Below, piece by piece: positions 33,013-44,767 of a stretch of DNA of 64,000 nt. This DNA is from Syncephalastrum monosporum B8922 (Eukaryota > Mucoromycota > Mucoromycetes > Mucorales > Syncephalastraceae), in contig JNEN01000765.1 in NCBI GenBank assembly GCA_000697355.1, positions 1-64,000 on the forward strand, in the 5' to 3' direction. Every line of letters starts with the position of its first letter. Position 1 is the first letter of the stretch. The translations under genes were made by a program, and so were the position numbers. Below the pieces are notes generated by a model. It made no database searches. It was not told the origin of the DNA and saw only the letters and a program-made list of their open reading frames with translations.

Positions 33013-33563
33013 TTATAGTTCTGTCCTGCTAAATACCTTGTGTAGCGAGTGAGAGAGGAGCCCGACTATGCCATTCAGATACAGGCTACTCTGTAATAAA
33101 TTCAGGTCACTTTGACCACGAGATATACGTACATATCGAAGCATGTGCATAATATAAAGGATGTTCGCCATCTCGTACTTTCCCATCCACGTAGCTGATT
33201 ACGGTGAGCAGTCATGTAGAGTCTGCCTGAAAGCAGTTGCCGCCTATGTATGATAAGTCCCATGAATAAAAATACAAACTGGAATTAGGATAATCTAAGC
33301 AATAAAAATGCTGAAGAGAAAACCTTTTGCCAGAAGTGTCGCTGCGTTCGATGCGGCAACCGAATTCTTTTAGCGGTAAACATGCTATAGAAAAAAATAT
33401 AGACATCATTTATAATGCTGGATGAATATGTCTGGCACAGATATAATAGGCTATCTACGGGATTTGTGATATATGCAAGAAAACGGGGTAAAGGATAACA
33501 ATGGAAAATGAAAGACAATTAACGTGTCAGTGAGCTGTGTATAATGTACATTGCAATGAAGGC

Positions 33564-35765
33564 TTAGGCCTCCTGGGGACGGCATTGGATGACGTTGGGA
33601 ACGGGACGGTAAATGTACTAGATGCAATAGAATGTTAGAGATTCATCTATGTCGTACACTAATCCATGATGATATAACTTACATCTCTGTAAAGCTCCTC
33701 AATCTTCATACGGACGAGGCACTTGCCGGGAACCTTTTCGCTCTCCATGAAGACGGTCCACATAGGGTGATCACGGGGAATCATATTGCTCAGGTGTTTC
33801 CGAAGAAGCTCCCAGCCTTTGCCGTTGTGATGCAGGTTCAATACACGGTTCATGCGCTGCAGCTGAGAATGGATTAAAGTATGGTACAGCAACTTGTAAA
33901 CCTGGATTTGTAATATAGAAAAGGTTAGTACGCTGAAAAATTCCACGCGATGTGGCGTGACTTGTGTAATTACCTCATCCAGGGTCTCGGCAACAACACA
34001 GCTGTCGGGAAGCACATCAATCTCACACCAGCAGAGCGCTTGAGAGTCTCGTTGTGAACCTTGACACCACCAAAGTCGCGGATGACAAAGCCCTTGAGCT
34101 CACCTGTCTTGCGGTCAAACCGAGCCAGCGTGTTTTGACCGTGAGCCTCAAATGCAACACCATTGACCAAGGCAGGGGGCAAGAAGGCCTTCAGGGCGAG
34201 TTCGATGTAGCGGTCCATGAAAGCAATGCGCTTCTCTTCGGTGTCTAAACCCCAGACGTGCGAAAGCAAGGTCTCGTCCGTATCGGGTTTCTGGATCTTT
34301 TCGACGAGCGCGGCGCACACGACAATACAGTCATCGTCTTCAGAGGGCTGGGCGGGGTACTCGACAGCGTCGCGGAGCACACATGCGCAGTGCTTGGCAA
34401 CATCAAAGTCCTCATGCTTGTAGACGACAGTCGCGACCTCACGCTCAATCGTCAGCACATCGTGGTCGTACGTCAGTTTGGGGACGACATCATAAGAGAA
34501 ACCAGGGCCAAAGTAGGTCGTGAAGGGTGTGATGGTACGCAGCGCGGAGGAGATCTTGACACCAAGGCACAGCTTAACAGCCAGACCCGGCAGCAGCGAG
34601 GGTGCAGCAACGGACCGGATGGAGGTCAGACTCTCAACCGTGACGCTGTTGGCCTCGGGTAGCACAATGGCATCCGCGAACTTGTCCTGGATGTTGGGCA
34701 CCTGGAGGTAATGGACAGGGATAAGAACATGGCCCTCGTATTTTTCGCGGGGCGTGTTTGTCTTGGCCAGCATGGCATTGGTAAGCGGCATTGCGAGCTG
34801 CTCAAAGTCTCCACGCATATTGATGGAGGACTTGGGCACGGCGATCAGGCGCAGCGGAGGATTCTTGAGATTTTCCTGACCGGGGTTGAGCGGAGGCATG
34901 GGTGGAAAACTTTTGCGTGCCTTGTGCATCTGTGTGTAGCGTCAGACAATGGGTGAGCCAAATCATCTCACTTTATCTAGATCACTTGGCGGGTGTGACG
35001 CCATTTTATTAAACTTACAGGATGCGTCGCATGACCCTCGACGATCGATTGCTCCCAGATGTAGCTCGGGCTGTTGAGTGTAGGCAGCGGTTGCGGGTTA
35101 TCATAGGTATATGCTGTAATTAAATGACGGCCACCCCGTTAATATCCACGATTCGATGTCATTGGTATCACAATGGACTTACTTTGATGAAGCATGGAGC
35201 TAGCCAGCTCCGATGCAATCTGATCGTTCAATTTATCGGCGACGCCAAAATCGTCACCGAACTGTTGCCAAAGCTGGACAGCATCATAGCCGTCCACCAA
35301 CCAGTTTTGGGAGGGCTCGGCGCCACAGAGAGCACCCAGGACAGCATCGACCTGCTGACGCGTGATTTGGGAGTCTGGTAGGATTGTCTTGTACGCGTTA
35401 CACCGGTTCTCTGGAGCGTAGAGGTGGGGCAGCATATCCCACGGGTCCACAAGATTGATCTTAGTACATGTGATGCCGTTTACAGTGGTCTTGTCCGCAC
35501 TAAGTTCCGGAAGGCCACGCAGAGGCACAACGACCAGGATGTCGTCGAGTGCTAAAGCCGAGGAGAGCTTGCGAGCTTCGCCACTGCCTTGAACGCGGAG
35601 GAGCACGCAGATACCCTTGACGCTGGAGGTAGCAGGGTTGTAAGCCTTGTTAGGCACGTAGTAAGCCGAGACCAGGGACTCAGTGACCAAACACGCGATG
35701 AGACGCGACGTAGTGGCAAATTTGCCGTAGTGATCGTTCAGAGAGTCGGAATACGGAGCAGGCAT
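33564..35765 (-). CDS. rfs: NIS siderophore synthetase, rhizoferrin type (frame broken)
   Basis: Exons (minus): 35765-35183, 35113-35019, 34929-33974, 33901-33683 and 33617-33564, giving about 635 codons with one base missing. IucA/IucC signatures: EGHATHPMHKARKSF across an exon join (the HP-x-H-K substrate motif), EKYEGHVLIPVHYLQVP and VNGVAFEAHGQNTLARFD. GFVIRDFGGVKVH with ATP/citrate-site residues and a YKLLYHTLIHSQL helix in the C-terminal domain follow. In Mucorales this family (Rfs) couples two citrates to diaminobutane, making the iron chelator rhizoferrin. Near 34021-34030 the frame slips by one base. The family pattern resumes in the next frame and the original frame meets TAA at the exon end. 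This is either a real lesion or a sequence error. Two iron-GATA sites lie upstream. Confidence 0.9.
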
Positions 35766-35897
35766 AGCGTTGATAGAATCGGCAGAGGTGCCTGAGCAAG
35801 AGCAATTGGAGATAAATGATGGGAAGGGAGAGACTGCATTTCCAACCTTTTTATACATTACGTAGGCTCTGTCGGATCTTCGCACCGGCTTCGATCG

Positions 35898-35906
35898 TTA
35901 TCAGAT
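35898..35906 (-). promoter_or_regulatory. Iron-GATA element ATCTGATAA
   Basis: TTATCAGAT on plus is ATCTGATAA on minus, in the transcription direction of the siderophore synthetase and 133 bp upstream of its ATG. ATCWGATAA is the extended element of fungal iron-responsive GATA repressors (Urbs1, SreA, Fep1 class). It would shut siderophore genes when iron is plentiful. Function is inferred from consensus and context. Confidence 0.65.
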
Positions 35907-36342
35907 GACACCCTTTTTTTCCGTAGGCTAAAATTTCTCTCGTTCCATTTCACATTACACGGACAACATCCTTTGCCGGATAACTTCATGGCACGTGAAC
36001 AATGCTTTGATATAAGTTACTTAAAGCTATGAAGCTTGTCGTCACTTTCCAGGCCTACATTCAATGATAGTTAAGCGCCAGCATGTGAGAGAGTATCAGC
36101 ATTGTCATATCCTACATGACACGTCTGAACGCGGTTGCGCGTTTGTTTAGTGTAGAAATAATTGATTATCGTGCGACACGGCGGAGACCAGAAAAGAACA
36201 AGGGAAGGGTTATTTCCTAACGTTATTGAGGTTTATTGGGGTAGACTGGATAGGTTCGGACAAAATACACGCATGTATAAACAAGATAGAAGTATAGCAT
36301 CCTATCGTGCGTAAACAATGTGAGAAGCATCAACGAGAAACG

Positions 36343-36351
36343 ATCAGATAA
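36343..36351 (+). promoter_or_regulatory. Iron-GATA element ATCAGATAA
   Basis: A second perfect ATCWGATAA match lies on the opposite strand, 578 bp upstream of the siderophore synthetase start and 534 bp upstream of the TPR-like gene. By chance about one such site per 64 kb is expected, so two within 450 bp at a siderophore gene is suggestive. Which gene it serves is uncertain. Confidence 0.5.
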
Positions 36352-36884
36352 GAGGAGGTATGTCTGAGTAGACTCTGGATTGATAGCATGGATGAGCTGC
36401 TTTGTGCAACCTTCGCAAGGGTCCACAACGAAATTGGATCCTGAGAACCCAGTACATTTAGCGACCCTACGATCGGGACGTGGCAGAAAGCGGGATCCCA
36501 TCTCACTAAAGTATGATGGAAACAAGCGAAGGGTGCTGCTGCTTCGTTAATCAAGATACTGCTATACCCAACAAGGGTTTACCAAATTTTTGACACAGTT
36601 TTTTTACCCATACCGAGAGAACGGCAGTTGGTGATTGCACCCCTACAGTTGCACCCGGGGAGAAATAGTCCACTCTTATAGGCTGACCATCGGCGATCAT
36701 CTCCATCGGATTGGAAGCCCACTTTGAGTGTACGTTGTCATACTCAAAACCACCGTTATAGTGTTAATGGGTAAGATCATGATCTATCAGGATTGTTTCT
36801 TTCATTTGACACAATAGGGCAAAAAATATTTTTCATTTCCCGGCCCGTCCAAAACCGATTATCTGCTTCCTTTTATCCATTGTA

Positions 36885-37894
36885 ATGGCACTTGCGTTTG
36901 ACTTTGACGACGACGTCTTTATCGGGCGCGAGGAGCGAGTGATTGTCCGGCAAACGTCTTACACGGCAAAGGAAGATACGGATGGGGTAAGTCAAGAGAC
37001 ATTTCAGGGGGTGCTTTCTATTGACGGGTTGAAACCTTGCCCTGACCTAAAATAATGTGATTAACGTGGTTATGTCATGCCATAGTGGTTCCACAATGAC
37101 GACGATTATGAGTCTGTCATGCAACTCCAGCACGGTCCCAACCGAATCAAGGCTGCTGCTGAACATGACTATCTGTACAAGCGTTACGATCGTGCCCTCG
37201 AAGCCGCCTTGTTCTACATCGATGTCGTTGATCAAGGCCACCCCAAGATCACAAACTGCCGTGAAATGGTAGAGATCGCCGTCCACTGCGCGGCCCGTCT
37301 GGAAAAGTTTGATCTTGTCGAGCAACTGTTGGATCGGAAGCAGGTAAATATGACAACGGTAAAGCACAACAGATCACTCAACATGAAGCATAGACCACAC
37401 TTGAGATCGGCACCTACCGAATGCGTGGTTTGTTCTACCCCGCTTGCGGCCGAGCGCCCGATGCCATTGATGCACTGGTGCAATATCACCGCATGCGCAA
37501 ACACGACTATGAAGCTTGGACTCAAATGGCCCGGATATTTTTACAGGAACCAGGCATGGGCGTCCATGTGGCCGCTGTTGCTATTCAGCGTGCCATCCGC
37601 GTCATGACACTCAGTCGCTGGGCCCTGTCGATTCCTCACGTTGAGCGGCGATACACCCGAAACCTTGATGAATTGTATCAGCTGGAAAAAGAAATTGCTG
37701 CCAAAGGCGGTGATACCGACCAATTCAAGGCGTGGGCCTCGGCAAAAGAACGCGTAAGCCTCGACCAAGTGGGATTGGGTGCGTTCAAGGAGAGTGATCT
37801 TGACTGGATCTATCACGAGTGGCAGCGGCACGTCAGCACCGCGGACGAACAGGACGATCAGGAGGATGAAACGCGTAACGTACGCGATCTTTAG
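36885..37894 (+). CDS. Uncharacterised helical TPR-like protein
   Basis: Exons: 36885-36986, 37086-37343 and 37394-37894, giving 286 aa. The start is MALAFDFDDDVFIGREERV. Alternating helices follow: NRIKAAAEHDYLYKRYDRAL, AALFYIDVVDQ, CREMVEIAVHCAARLEKFDL, then YRMRGLFYPACGRAPDAIDA and EAWTQMARIFLQ. This fits TPR-like helix pairs (YKRYDRALEAALFYIDV, W-x3-A spacing). The C-terminus is acidic (EQDDQEDET). No signal peptide or membrane span is seen. I do not recognise the family and give no function. Consistent splice sites and codon use make it a real gene. It is divergent from the siderophore synthetase across 1.1 kb. Confidence 0.78.
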
Positions 37895-38896
37895 AAGGTT
37901 ACATCTTACTCAATATACCCCCGCCGCACACCCATGTCCATGTACACTGAACCATGTTGTCCTGCATTGAATTCTTTTGTGTTGCACATGATCAGATGAC
38001 TTATCTATACAGTGTATAAAATACAAAAGCTGTTTTATTGTAAACAGTGATGAATGAAACCTAGGGCTGAAAATCAGAAGCCGAAATCGATATTTAAAAC
38101 ACGAAACGATGGAACTTCGCATTGGGTGTTTATTGCAACATCCACTTAAAAGAAGGGTCGACGAACGATCAGCCGACACCTTCGGCCCGCTCGGGGAGCC
38201 TCGACTATCCTCTTCACCCATTGCCCAGCATAAATAGTGTAAATGGATCCTTCAAAGTTCGCAAACAATGACACGGTCTGTTCGTGCCGTGGTAGGACCC
38301 TCCCTCTCTAGCTCAACCAGGTTGCTTACCTCTGTGCTGGACAATGGTCAGTCAACGCCGGCATATTTTTTATCCGGCCTCGCCATCCAGAGTGTCAATG
38401 CAGCATGCGTAAACATGCTCCACACGAGACACATCTTGGGTTTTTTGGGATGTGCTCTGTCAGAACAACGTTTAAATTTCAGACAGCAAGGGTTATGTAC
38501 AAATTAAGCAAAACAAATCGATTTGCTCGGGACAATATGCCCTGCAGTGACACAGCAGCGGAGAACTCAGCGTCGCAGCTGCAGCTGCACGCCATCCACC
38601 AAGAGGGTTAACTTTGATGAGGCGTCTTTTTGCTCTTGAAACGCCCCCAAGAACGGGAACATTGGACTGCCGTATGGAATCATTTTGGCGGGCAAAGTCG
38701 GACAAATTCATGCACGTAAATAAAGGCACATCATCAAACCAAACAATGAAAGAAGTGAAAACAGAAGAAGCGAAATGGTGGAGGGAAGAATTCACGTCGA
38801 ATACAGTAGACCGAGTTTATCTTTTCGCTTGGAGAAAACGGGGGAATGGATATCAATGGGAGCGAGGGAGGGTCAAGAGAAGGGGGTAGAGTATAT
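37895..38896. other. Convergent intergenic region
   Basis: This lies between the 3' ends of the TPR-like gene and the 14-3-3 gene. No exon chain or homology was found. Overlapping frames near 38405-38795 occur on both strands and look random. 3' UTRs of both genes are expected at the two edges. Confidence 0.5.
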
Positions 38897-40356
38897 CTAC
38901 TCTTGGGTCTCCTCCTCATTCTTGGGAGCCTTCTCGGCCTTGTCACCATCTAAACAAAGTAGAAAGAAAAAAAAGTTAGGAGATAACGACGAAGTGATTC
39001 GAAGAAATAGACTTGCCATCCTGCAGGTCAGAGGTCCAGAGAGTCAGGTTGTCTCTCAGAAGCTGCATGATAAGGGTGGAGTCCTTGTACGACTCCTCGC
39101 TCAGCGTATCCAATTCAGCGATGGCATCATCGAAGGCCTGCTTGGCGAGGTGGCAGGCACGGTCGGGCGAGTTGAGGATCTCGTAGTAGAAGACCGAGAA
39201 GTTCAAGGCCAGACCCAATCGGATGGGGTGGGTGGTGGCGAGCTCAACCTGAGCGACATCGGTGGCCTGCTTGTAAGCCTCATGGGCGGCGGTAGCAGCA
39301 TCCTTGCGCTCATCACCGGTGGCATACTCGGCAACGTAACGGTGGTAGTCGCCCTTCCTATTGGTTGATTGGGAGGACAGGTGTTACACGTAAAGTTTTG
39401 TGCGATAAAAATTTTGTTGGGCTTACATCTTGTAGTAGAAAACCTTGGCTTCGCCCTCGGACGCAGATGGGATCAGAGAGTTTTCGAGCAGCTCGAGAAT
39501 GTCGTTGCAGACGTCGTACAGCTCTTGCTCGATCTTCTTGCGGTACTCCTTGATCCGCGTTACCTGCGCCTCATGGCCCTTGCTTTCTTCCTTCTGCTCG
39601 ATCGAGGAAACAATTCTCCAAGAAGCACGGCGAGCACCAATCACGTTCTTGTACGCGACGGAAAGGAGGTTGCGCTCTTCCACAGACAAATCCACGCCCA
39701 GCTTTTTTTTTGGGAAGTGAATTTCGCGCGTTAGTTAAAAATCCAATCTACACGCAAGATCCATTGCACACGCAACGCAGACGCACACACACACACACAT
39801 ATACACACACACGCATGTACAGATACATGATGTACAGCCACAGACAGACTAGAGACGCAGTCAACGAAACGTCAGACGCGTCCGCTAGATAATAATGTAT
39901 GTGTGTATATGTGTGTATATGTCTGCATGTGTGTTTGAAGTGATGATAGTTTTTCTTGCTTTACCTTGGCGACGGCCTTCATATAAGACACCATTTCTAT
40001 AACAAAGGAAAGTAACGTGAGTCGCAAAATACACACAAAGGAAAAATTTTTTTGGAGTCTTTGAGGACTTACCATCGTAGCGTTCAGCCTGCTCGGCAAT
40101 CTTGGCCATGTAGACCTGGAAGATGGCAACAAAGGGTGAGAAGGAGGATGAGGATGGTTTGAGATGGGATGACCGCAGGCCAGCTAGAGTCCTTGTCTAC
40201 CCGGTCTGGCCTGGTTTGACAGAAAAAGAGAGCCCAGGATTACCTTATCTTCGCGTTCCTGTTCATCGAACAAGTCAATGAGGGTGGCAGAAGGTGAGAG
40301 GTTGGAGGATGAGGACAGATGAACACGTGTATTGGCATTTCACTTACGTTAGCCAT
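38897..40356 (-). CDS. 14-3-3 protein
   Basis: Exons (minus): 40356-40348 (9 nt), 40258-40244 (15 nt), 40115-40073, 39996-39965, 39701-39427, 39357-39017 and 38949-38897, giving 255 aa. Seen in order: [72 protein letters not shown] and [39 protein letters not shown] and [15 protein letters not shown] precede an acidic tail. These cover all phosphopeptide-groove helices. The first coding exon holds three codons, the second is a five-codon microexon. The last intron starts GATG|GCAAGT, a GC-AG intron. 14-3-3 dimers bind phosphoserine motifs in many signalling proteins. A CA-rich microsatellite lies in the intron near 39780. Confidence 0.96.
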
Positions 40357-41183
40357 AGTGTTCCTGTTAAGTGTTATACGTGTAGATGAGAAAAAGACGC
40401 GGAGGAGAAGCGTGGAAGTCGAGAGAAAAGGAGTTTCGTCACTTGGAAAAGTGACGCAACCTACTTTTTCAGACTGCGCACTCACATTTCACACCTGCTG
40501 TAACTTTACAATCATCATTACACTCACGCTCCCGACCGTTTTTTCCTCTCTGGCGTCCGTGATCCCATTTGTTTTTACTCCCTGAACCTGCGACTCTATT
40601 AATGCTCCCCTTCTTTTACGGGCAGTGCGCTATTTTCTGATTTTTCCACGTATATGTCGCTATCTTGTATCTGAAACACTATCACCCATGGAATCAGACC
40701 AGTCGTTGCCCACCTCACGCGCCCACCAAAGGGAAAAAAAGAAACCAACTTTGTTCTTGAATGGTCGAAAATAAAGTCCGCTTTCTGATTTCCGTGTCTT
40801 CCGTTTTTGGTGTTCTAACAACGAAGCGCGGTGGCAGCCGCACTCAATATGAATGGAGATCGTCGCCTGACACATGAAGCCAACCCGTGATACTCCCCAT
40901 ATTCTAGTACTCCACTCCACTGCTTGCACACAGCATTACTCTACTTTTCTATATCGCGATTTTCTTGCAAGCTGTACTAAATATGTATGCCATATTCATC
41001 TTATGGAAAAGGAAACGCTGGATCTTTTATTTTATTGTGTGCGCACATATGGGAGACCGTGAGCGAAGAGCAGGGCTTTGACTTTGGTGTAACCAGGGGT
41101 CACCATGTAAGCTGCACATCAGTCAGGCGAGCCTCGTGTTCTCCTGAACAGACAAAACCAATTTCTTTTATTGTTGTTGCCAT
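40357..41183. other. Intergenic region 14-3-3 promoter / MFS 3' end
   Basis: The 40357-40600 part lies directly upstream of the 14-3-3 start and should hold its promoter and leader. The rest runs to the 3' end of the MFS gene, which is transcribed in the same direction. No gene or defined site was seen. Confidence 0.5.
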
Positions 41184-42911
41184 TTAGTCTACAGAAGCGG
41201 GTGCCACGGCTGTGTAGCCTGCACGACGACGTCCCTGGGGTGCCAGCCGATCTAGGAAAGGCGACGTCTGCACAAAGGCGCTGAGGCACAACAGCACCAA
41301 GACCATGCCCCACATGAATGCAGACCCATAGTGCTCATACACAATTCCGCCTAAAAGCGCACCGACGCCGGATCCCAGGCCGAAATACACCATGCCGAGC
41401 AGACCCTGCGCCCGGCTCTTCATTCCCGGAGGAGCGATCGCATCCGCCTTAATGACGCCAGCGCTCCATATCAGCGAGAAGGATGCACCTAAAATAAGGA
41501 ATCATCGTGTCGGTGTCCCTGTCCCAGCCAATATGTGCGCATCCTCCCTTTTTTCCTCACTCTCCCGTGTTCCTTCCAGTATCACCCTCTTTTCTTTGTT
41601 CTCCGCTTAATCACCCACTCGTGTATACATACCGTGTACAATCTGGGTCAATGTCGCGAAAACAGCGCTGCTGTCGGGAAACCAACTGACTGAAATAATG
41701 TACACCACACAGCGATATGCCCCAATGGCTTGTCCTATAAGGAGCATACGGTCTGCTCCCAGCCATCGGAATATCTGTATACATAATCGTTATAGATTGT
41801 GTGTTGATGTACCCAGAGGAGAAGCCGATTACCTCCTTTGTGAAAAAGAAACAAACGATCTCCATGCAGCTTCCAAGCGGACCCAGAAGTCCCAGCAGGG
41901 CCGGAGCTGCGTGCAAGTCCGTACCAATAAATAGGGTAAGAAACGCGAAAAAGACGGACATGCAAATGCCCAAGAGTGTTATAACAGTAAAGAAGCGAGC
42001 CGCGCCTTCGCACGTGAGCAGATCACTGAGACCAGGCGGCTTTTCTTCCTTGTCGAGGTCACTACGAAGACTCTCGGTAGGGGTAACGGATCCACTATAG
42101 GAGTTGCGACGGCTGCCATCTGGGCTATCCAAATCGGCGTCCTGCCATTCCTTTGGCTCAAAGCTTGTGAAGAAAGCAGTGATGAGGAAGCCGATCACAA
42201 AAAAAGCGTAGGAAGCAAAGAGCGCGTAGGGACCAAAACGATCCATGACAAGGCCAGTCAGGAAAACGGCGCCACCAAAGCCGAGGGGCCCAAACGCTTT
42301 TTGACGGCCATAAAGCTGTTCTTTTCGGTCACTTAGGACACGCAGCGTGATGCTATCGACCATGGTGGCAATGATAGGGTATCCAAAGAAGGCGTAGCCA
42401 AAGTCACATATCGACACCAGCACGGTTGCCACGGTTTGATTGTGTGTTAAAGACGGCACCAATGTAACGCATAAGACAGTCTACACATAGCCAGCATCAC
42501 AATTAGATCAGTCTGCTCTGTTACGCAAGCAGCAATCGAGTCTTCGGGTCGGATATATATCTTACCACGAGCGCAACCGTCATGTTCGTCATGACGACCA
42601 CCTTGTGGTTTTGAGTTTTGTCTACGATCGAGGTCCAGAATGGGAATGCCAGACATGACATAAAGGGTGCTATAGAACATACACATTACAACAAGAAAAG
42701 TTTATGGCTATATGTGAGCGCAACGGACGGGCGACAGAGATAATGTATGGATGAAATACGCACTGATAGATTGAATAAAGCCGATCCTGTCTGTGGAGAG
42801 ACCCAGGACTTTTTTGTTGAATATCGGCAGGTACACCTGAGCAGAGCCAATCATGCCCATGCTAAAAGCGTTCATCAGTTTGAGGCCCCAGAAGGACGGT
42901 GTGGTATCCAT
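41184..42911 (-). CDS. MFS transporter (MFS_1-like family)
   Basis: Exons (minus): 42911-42764, 42669-42566, 42480-41833, 41774-41633 and 41488-41184, giving 448 aa. About twelve hydrophobic helices can be drawn. The N-terminus MDTTPSFWGLKLMNAFSMGM is followed by VYLPIFNKKVLGLSTDRIGF and FPFWTSIVDKTQNHK. DRKEQLYGRQKAFGPLGFGG, typical of the MFS_1-like (maltose-permease-like/MFSD6) group, comes next. A polar central loop rich in Ser/Asp/Glu (about 42160-42030) splits the two six-helix halves. The second half has TKEIFRWLGADRMLLIGQA and GLLGMVYFGLGSGVGALLGG. The substrate is unknown. No neighbour suggests one. Confidence 0.85.
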
Positions 42912-44767
42912 CTTAGAGCAGTGTGTGGCGAATACAGGAGGAAAATGATGAAAGAGAAAAAGCTTCAGGCACGCGGGGCTGGAAAAAGATGCATCACGTA
43001 CCACTGGCCAGCATATCTGCCAATCAAGGTTCAGTAGATCACCCGGCTGCACTCGTCCGATCCTTTGCAGAACCAAGGATATGCTCTTATGCATCGATAT
43101 CAAGCATAATGAGCGATACTTTTTGAGCAGAGTAATTAGACCGATTCTATCATATAACTCGCACAGTGATTGCAATGGAACCATGCTCTCCAAGTAGATC
43201 GAATTCGTAAATATTATAGTGGACATTAAAGGGACTACCTACTTGTGCTCAGGTGCTCACTTAACATAGCAGGCAGTACTATTCGATACGTAAATGAGAC
43301 CATTTGGCTGTAAGAGTCCAACGCCAACACGCTCGGAAGTAACAGCTCCACAACTTTTTATAATCAGCTCTGGCGAGACAGGAGCTTATGGTAACCGCTA
43401 CTAATCCTAAATTTTTGGATCTCTGACAGCGAGGATCGAATGAGAAAGAACATACAGCTGCATAGGTATAAGAACTATGCTGTGAAGCGCACTTAGACAG
43501 CATGTGGAGCTGAATGAAGGCTGTAAATGAAGGCGCGGCAAGTGGTCTCAGTCAACCCCAAGGTGAATCGGGGAAAGCGGCCCCAGAAGAATCCAAAGCA
43601 AGTTTCCGCTGTGAACGCCGAATATATTTATACACATCAGGGTTTCCTCTACGTTTTGCTCCTCAGCGCCTGCAGAGGTATATCCGGGTTGGAGGCTCGT
43701 ACCTATAATGTGTTTGAAGTCATCTTAAATCATATGTTTGCTATCCCCTGTTAGCTTTCCACCCTTGCAAATAATCTGTAAACGGAATGAGGAAGTATCT
43801 ACTTATTTAAAATGCCTTGCGTGAATAGGTACAGCAAGAGCTGATACAGAGCAAGGCGAAGAATATATATATATATATATATATATATAAACATGGCCCC
43901 CCCCCGCATATCATTGCTTTAAACAAAAAACTGTCAGTTTTAGTATATCACACTGATATGTTGCTCGCTTAAGATCATATAAGTGTTCTTTTCTATACAG
44001 CAGCGGCCGGAATTAGTCTATCCACTCCTTTTTACATCCGTGGAGCATGGTGAGTTCTATCTTTTTCGAGAGGGCTGCTTCATCTTTGTCCTTTATTTCC
44101 GGTGTACTACTCGTGTCTCGGTACTTTTCAAAGTTCGCCCGGTGGACTTCCGATTCCTGTACGACTGTTATTGAACCACGTTCCCCAGCTCTCGCGGATC
44201 GACACTTCGTTTGAGCCCATGATTAGTAATAAGAAAGTAAACACGCTGTACTTGCGTAGAAGTTAATCAATCGGATAGAAGCGTCTCCATTTATATTCGA
44301 CGAAAGAGCACTTGGTACGGTTACAGTTTTAAGTTGTTTACTCGGTGCTCATATTCGCGTCCTGAAATGGAGAGCATGCACAGAGTGCAAATAGCGTGGG
44401 TGGTGTTACACACACACACCAACATCAGAACCCAGCAGCGGCAAACACGCGTTCAAAATTTTTTCTATTTCTACTGATTTCAAAAAAGTAGAGCAGAAGA
44501 AAATGGCGATGAGCTTCAGCTCACCGTGTGTAGAGTATAAGGACACTGGGATAAGTGTCAAAGACAACAAAATAGAAAACAAACGGAATAAGTTCAGGGA
44601 GCACAAAGCGAGGAGGATGCAAGACAACCTTAATGAGCAAATCGGGCATGCTCGAAAATCAGGCTCCGCTCCAGGTACAAAAGCTGGGCGCGCGCTCGCA
44701 GCCTTCGCTTCTCCTTGTTCACCTTAACTCTGGACATTTGACTTAATCACCCCATCTTTATACCACA
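42912..44767. other. Divergent intergenic region MFS / alpha-tubulin
   Basis: No gene was recognised in 1.9 kb. A plus frame from ATG 43527 (75 codons, basic start KARQVVSVNPKVNRG) has no partner exons or homology. An (AT)n microsatellite at 43863-43889 and a C-run just after it are present. The last few hundred bp, ending in a TTTATACCACA just before the ATG, should be the tubulin promoter. Confidence 0.5.
43863..43889. repeat. (AT)n microsatellite
   Basis: About 13 uninterrupted AT dinucleotides, followed closely by a run of eight to nine C (near 43899-43906). Confidence 0.95.

Larger units (their letters stand above)
31111..33563. other. Gene-poor region with satellites and interspersed repeat
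   Basis: No coding gene was recognised. It contains a 16-bp perfect palindrome at 31221-31236. A purine-rich/12-bp minisatellite occupies about 31995-32211 and one copy of a 0.4-kb interspersed repeat lies at 32610-33012. A minus frame at 31853-31602 carries CGACALTDGMQRSCPHNH, vaguely zinc-ribbon-like, without further support. Confidence 0.5.
35766..36884. other. Divergent region siderophore synthetase / TPR-like gene
   Basis: A 1.1-kb spacer holds the promoters of two divergent genes. Two perfect ATCWGATAA elements (listed separately) lie within it. A possible 3' splice site (TTGCTCTTGCTCAG) lies about 30 bp upstream of the siderophore start on minus, so a leader intron or an extra N-terminal exon is possible. 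No other gene was seen; frames at 36223-36554 have no homology. Confidence 0.55.

Noticed and set aside
34015..34035. A very short intron (about 28 nt) as explanation of the siderophore frame slip
   Set aside because: A GT...CAG pair exists, but it is shorter than any other intron here (43 nt or more) and would delete conserved residues.
43527..43754. 75-codon plus frame starting KARQVVSVNPKVNRG
   Set aside because: No partner exon, no homology I recognise, and AT-rich non-coding flanks.
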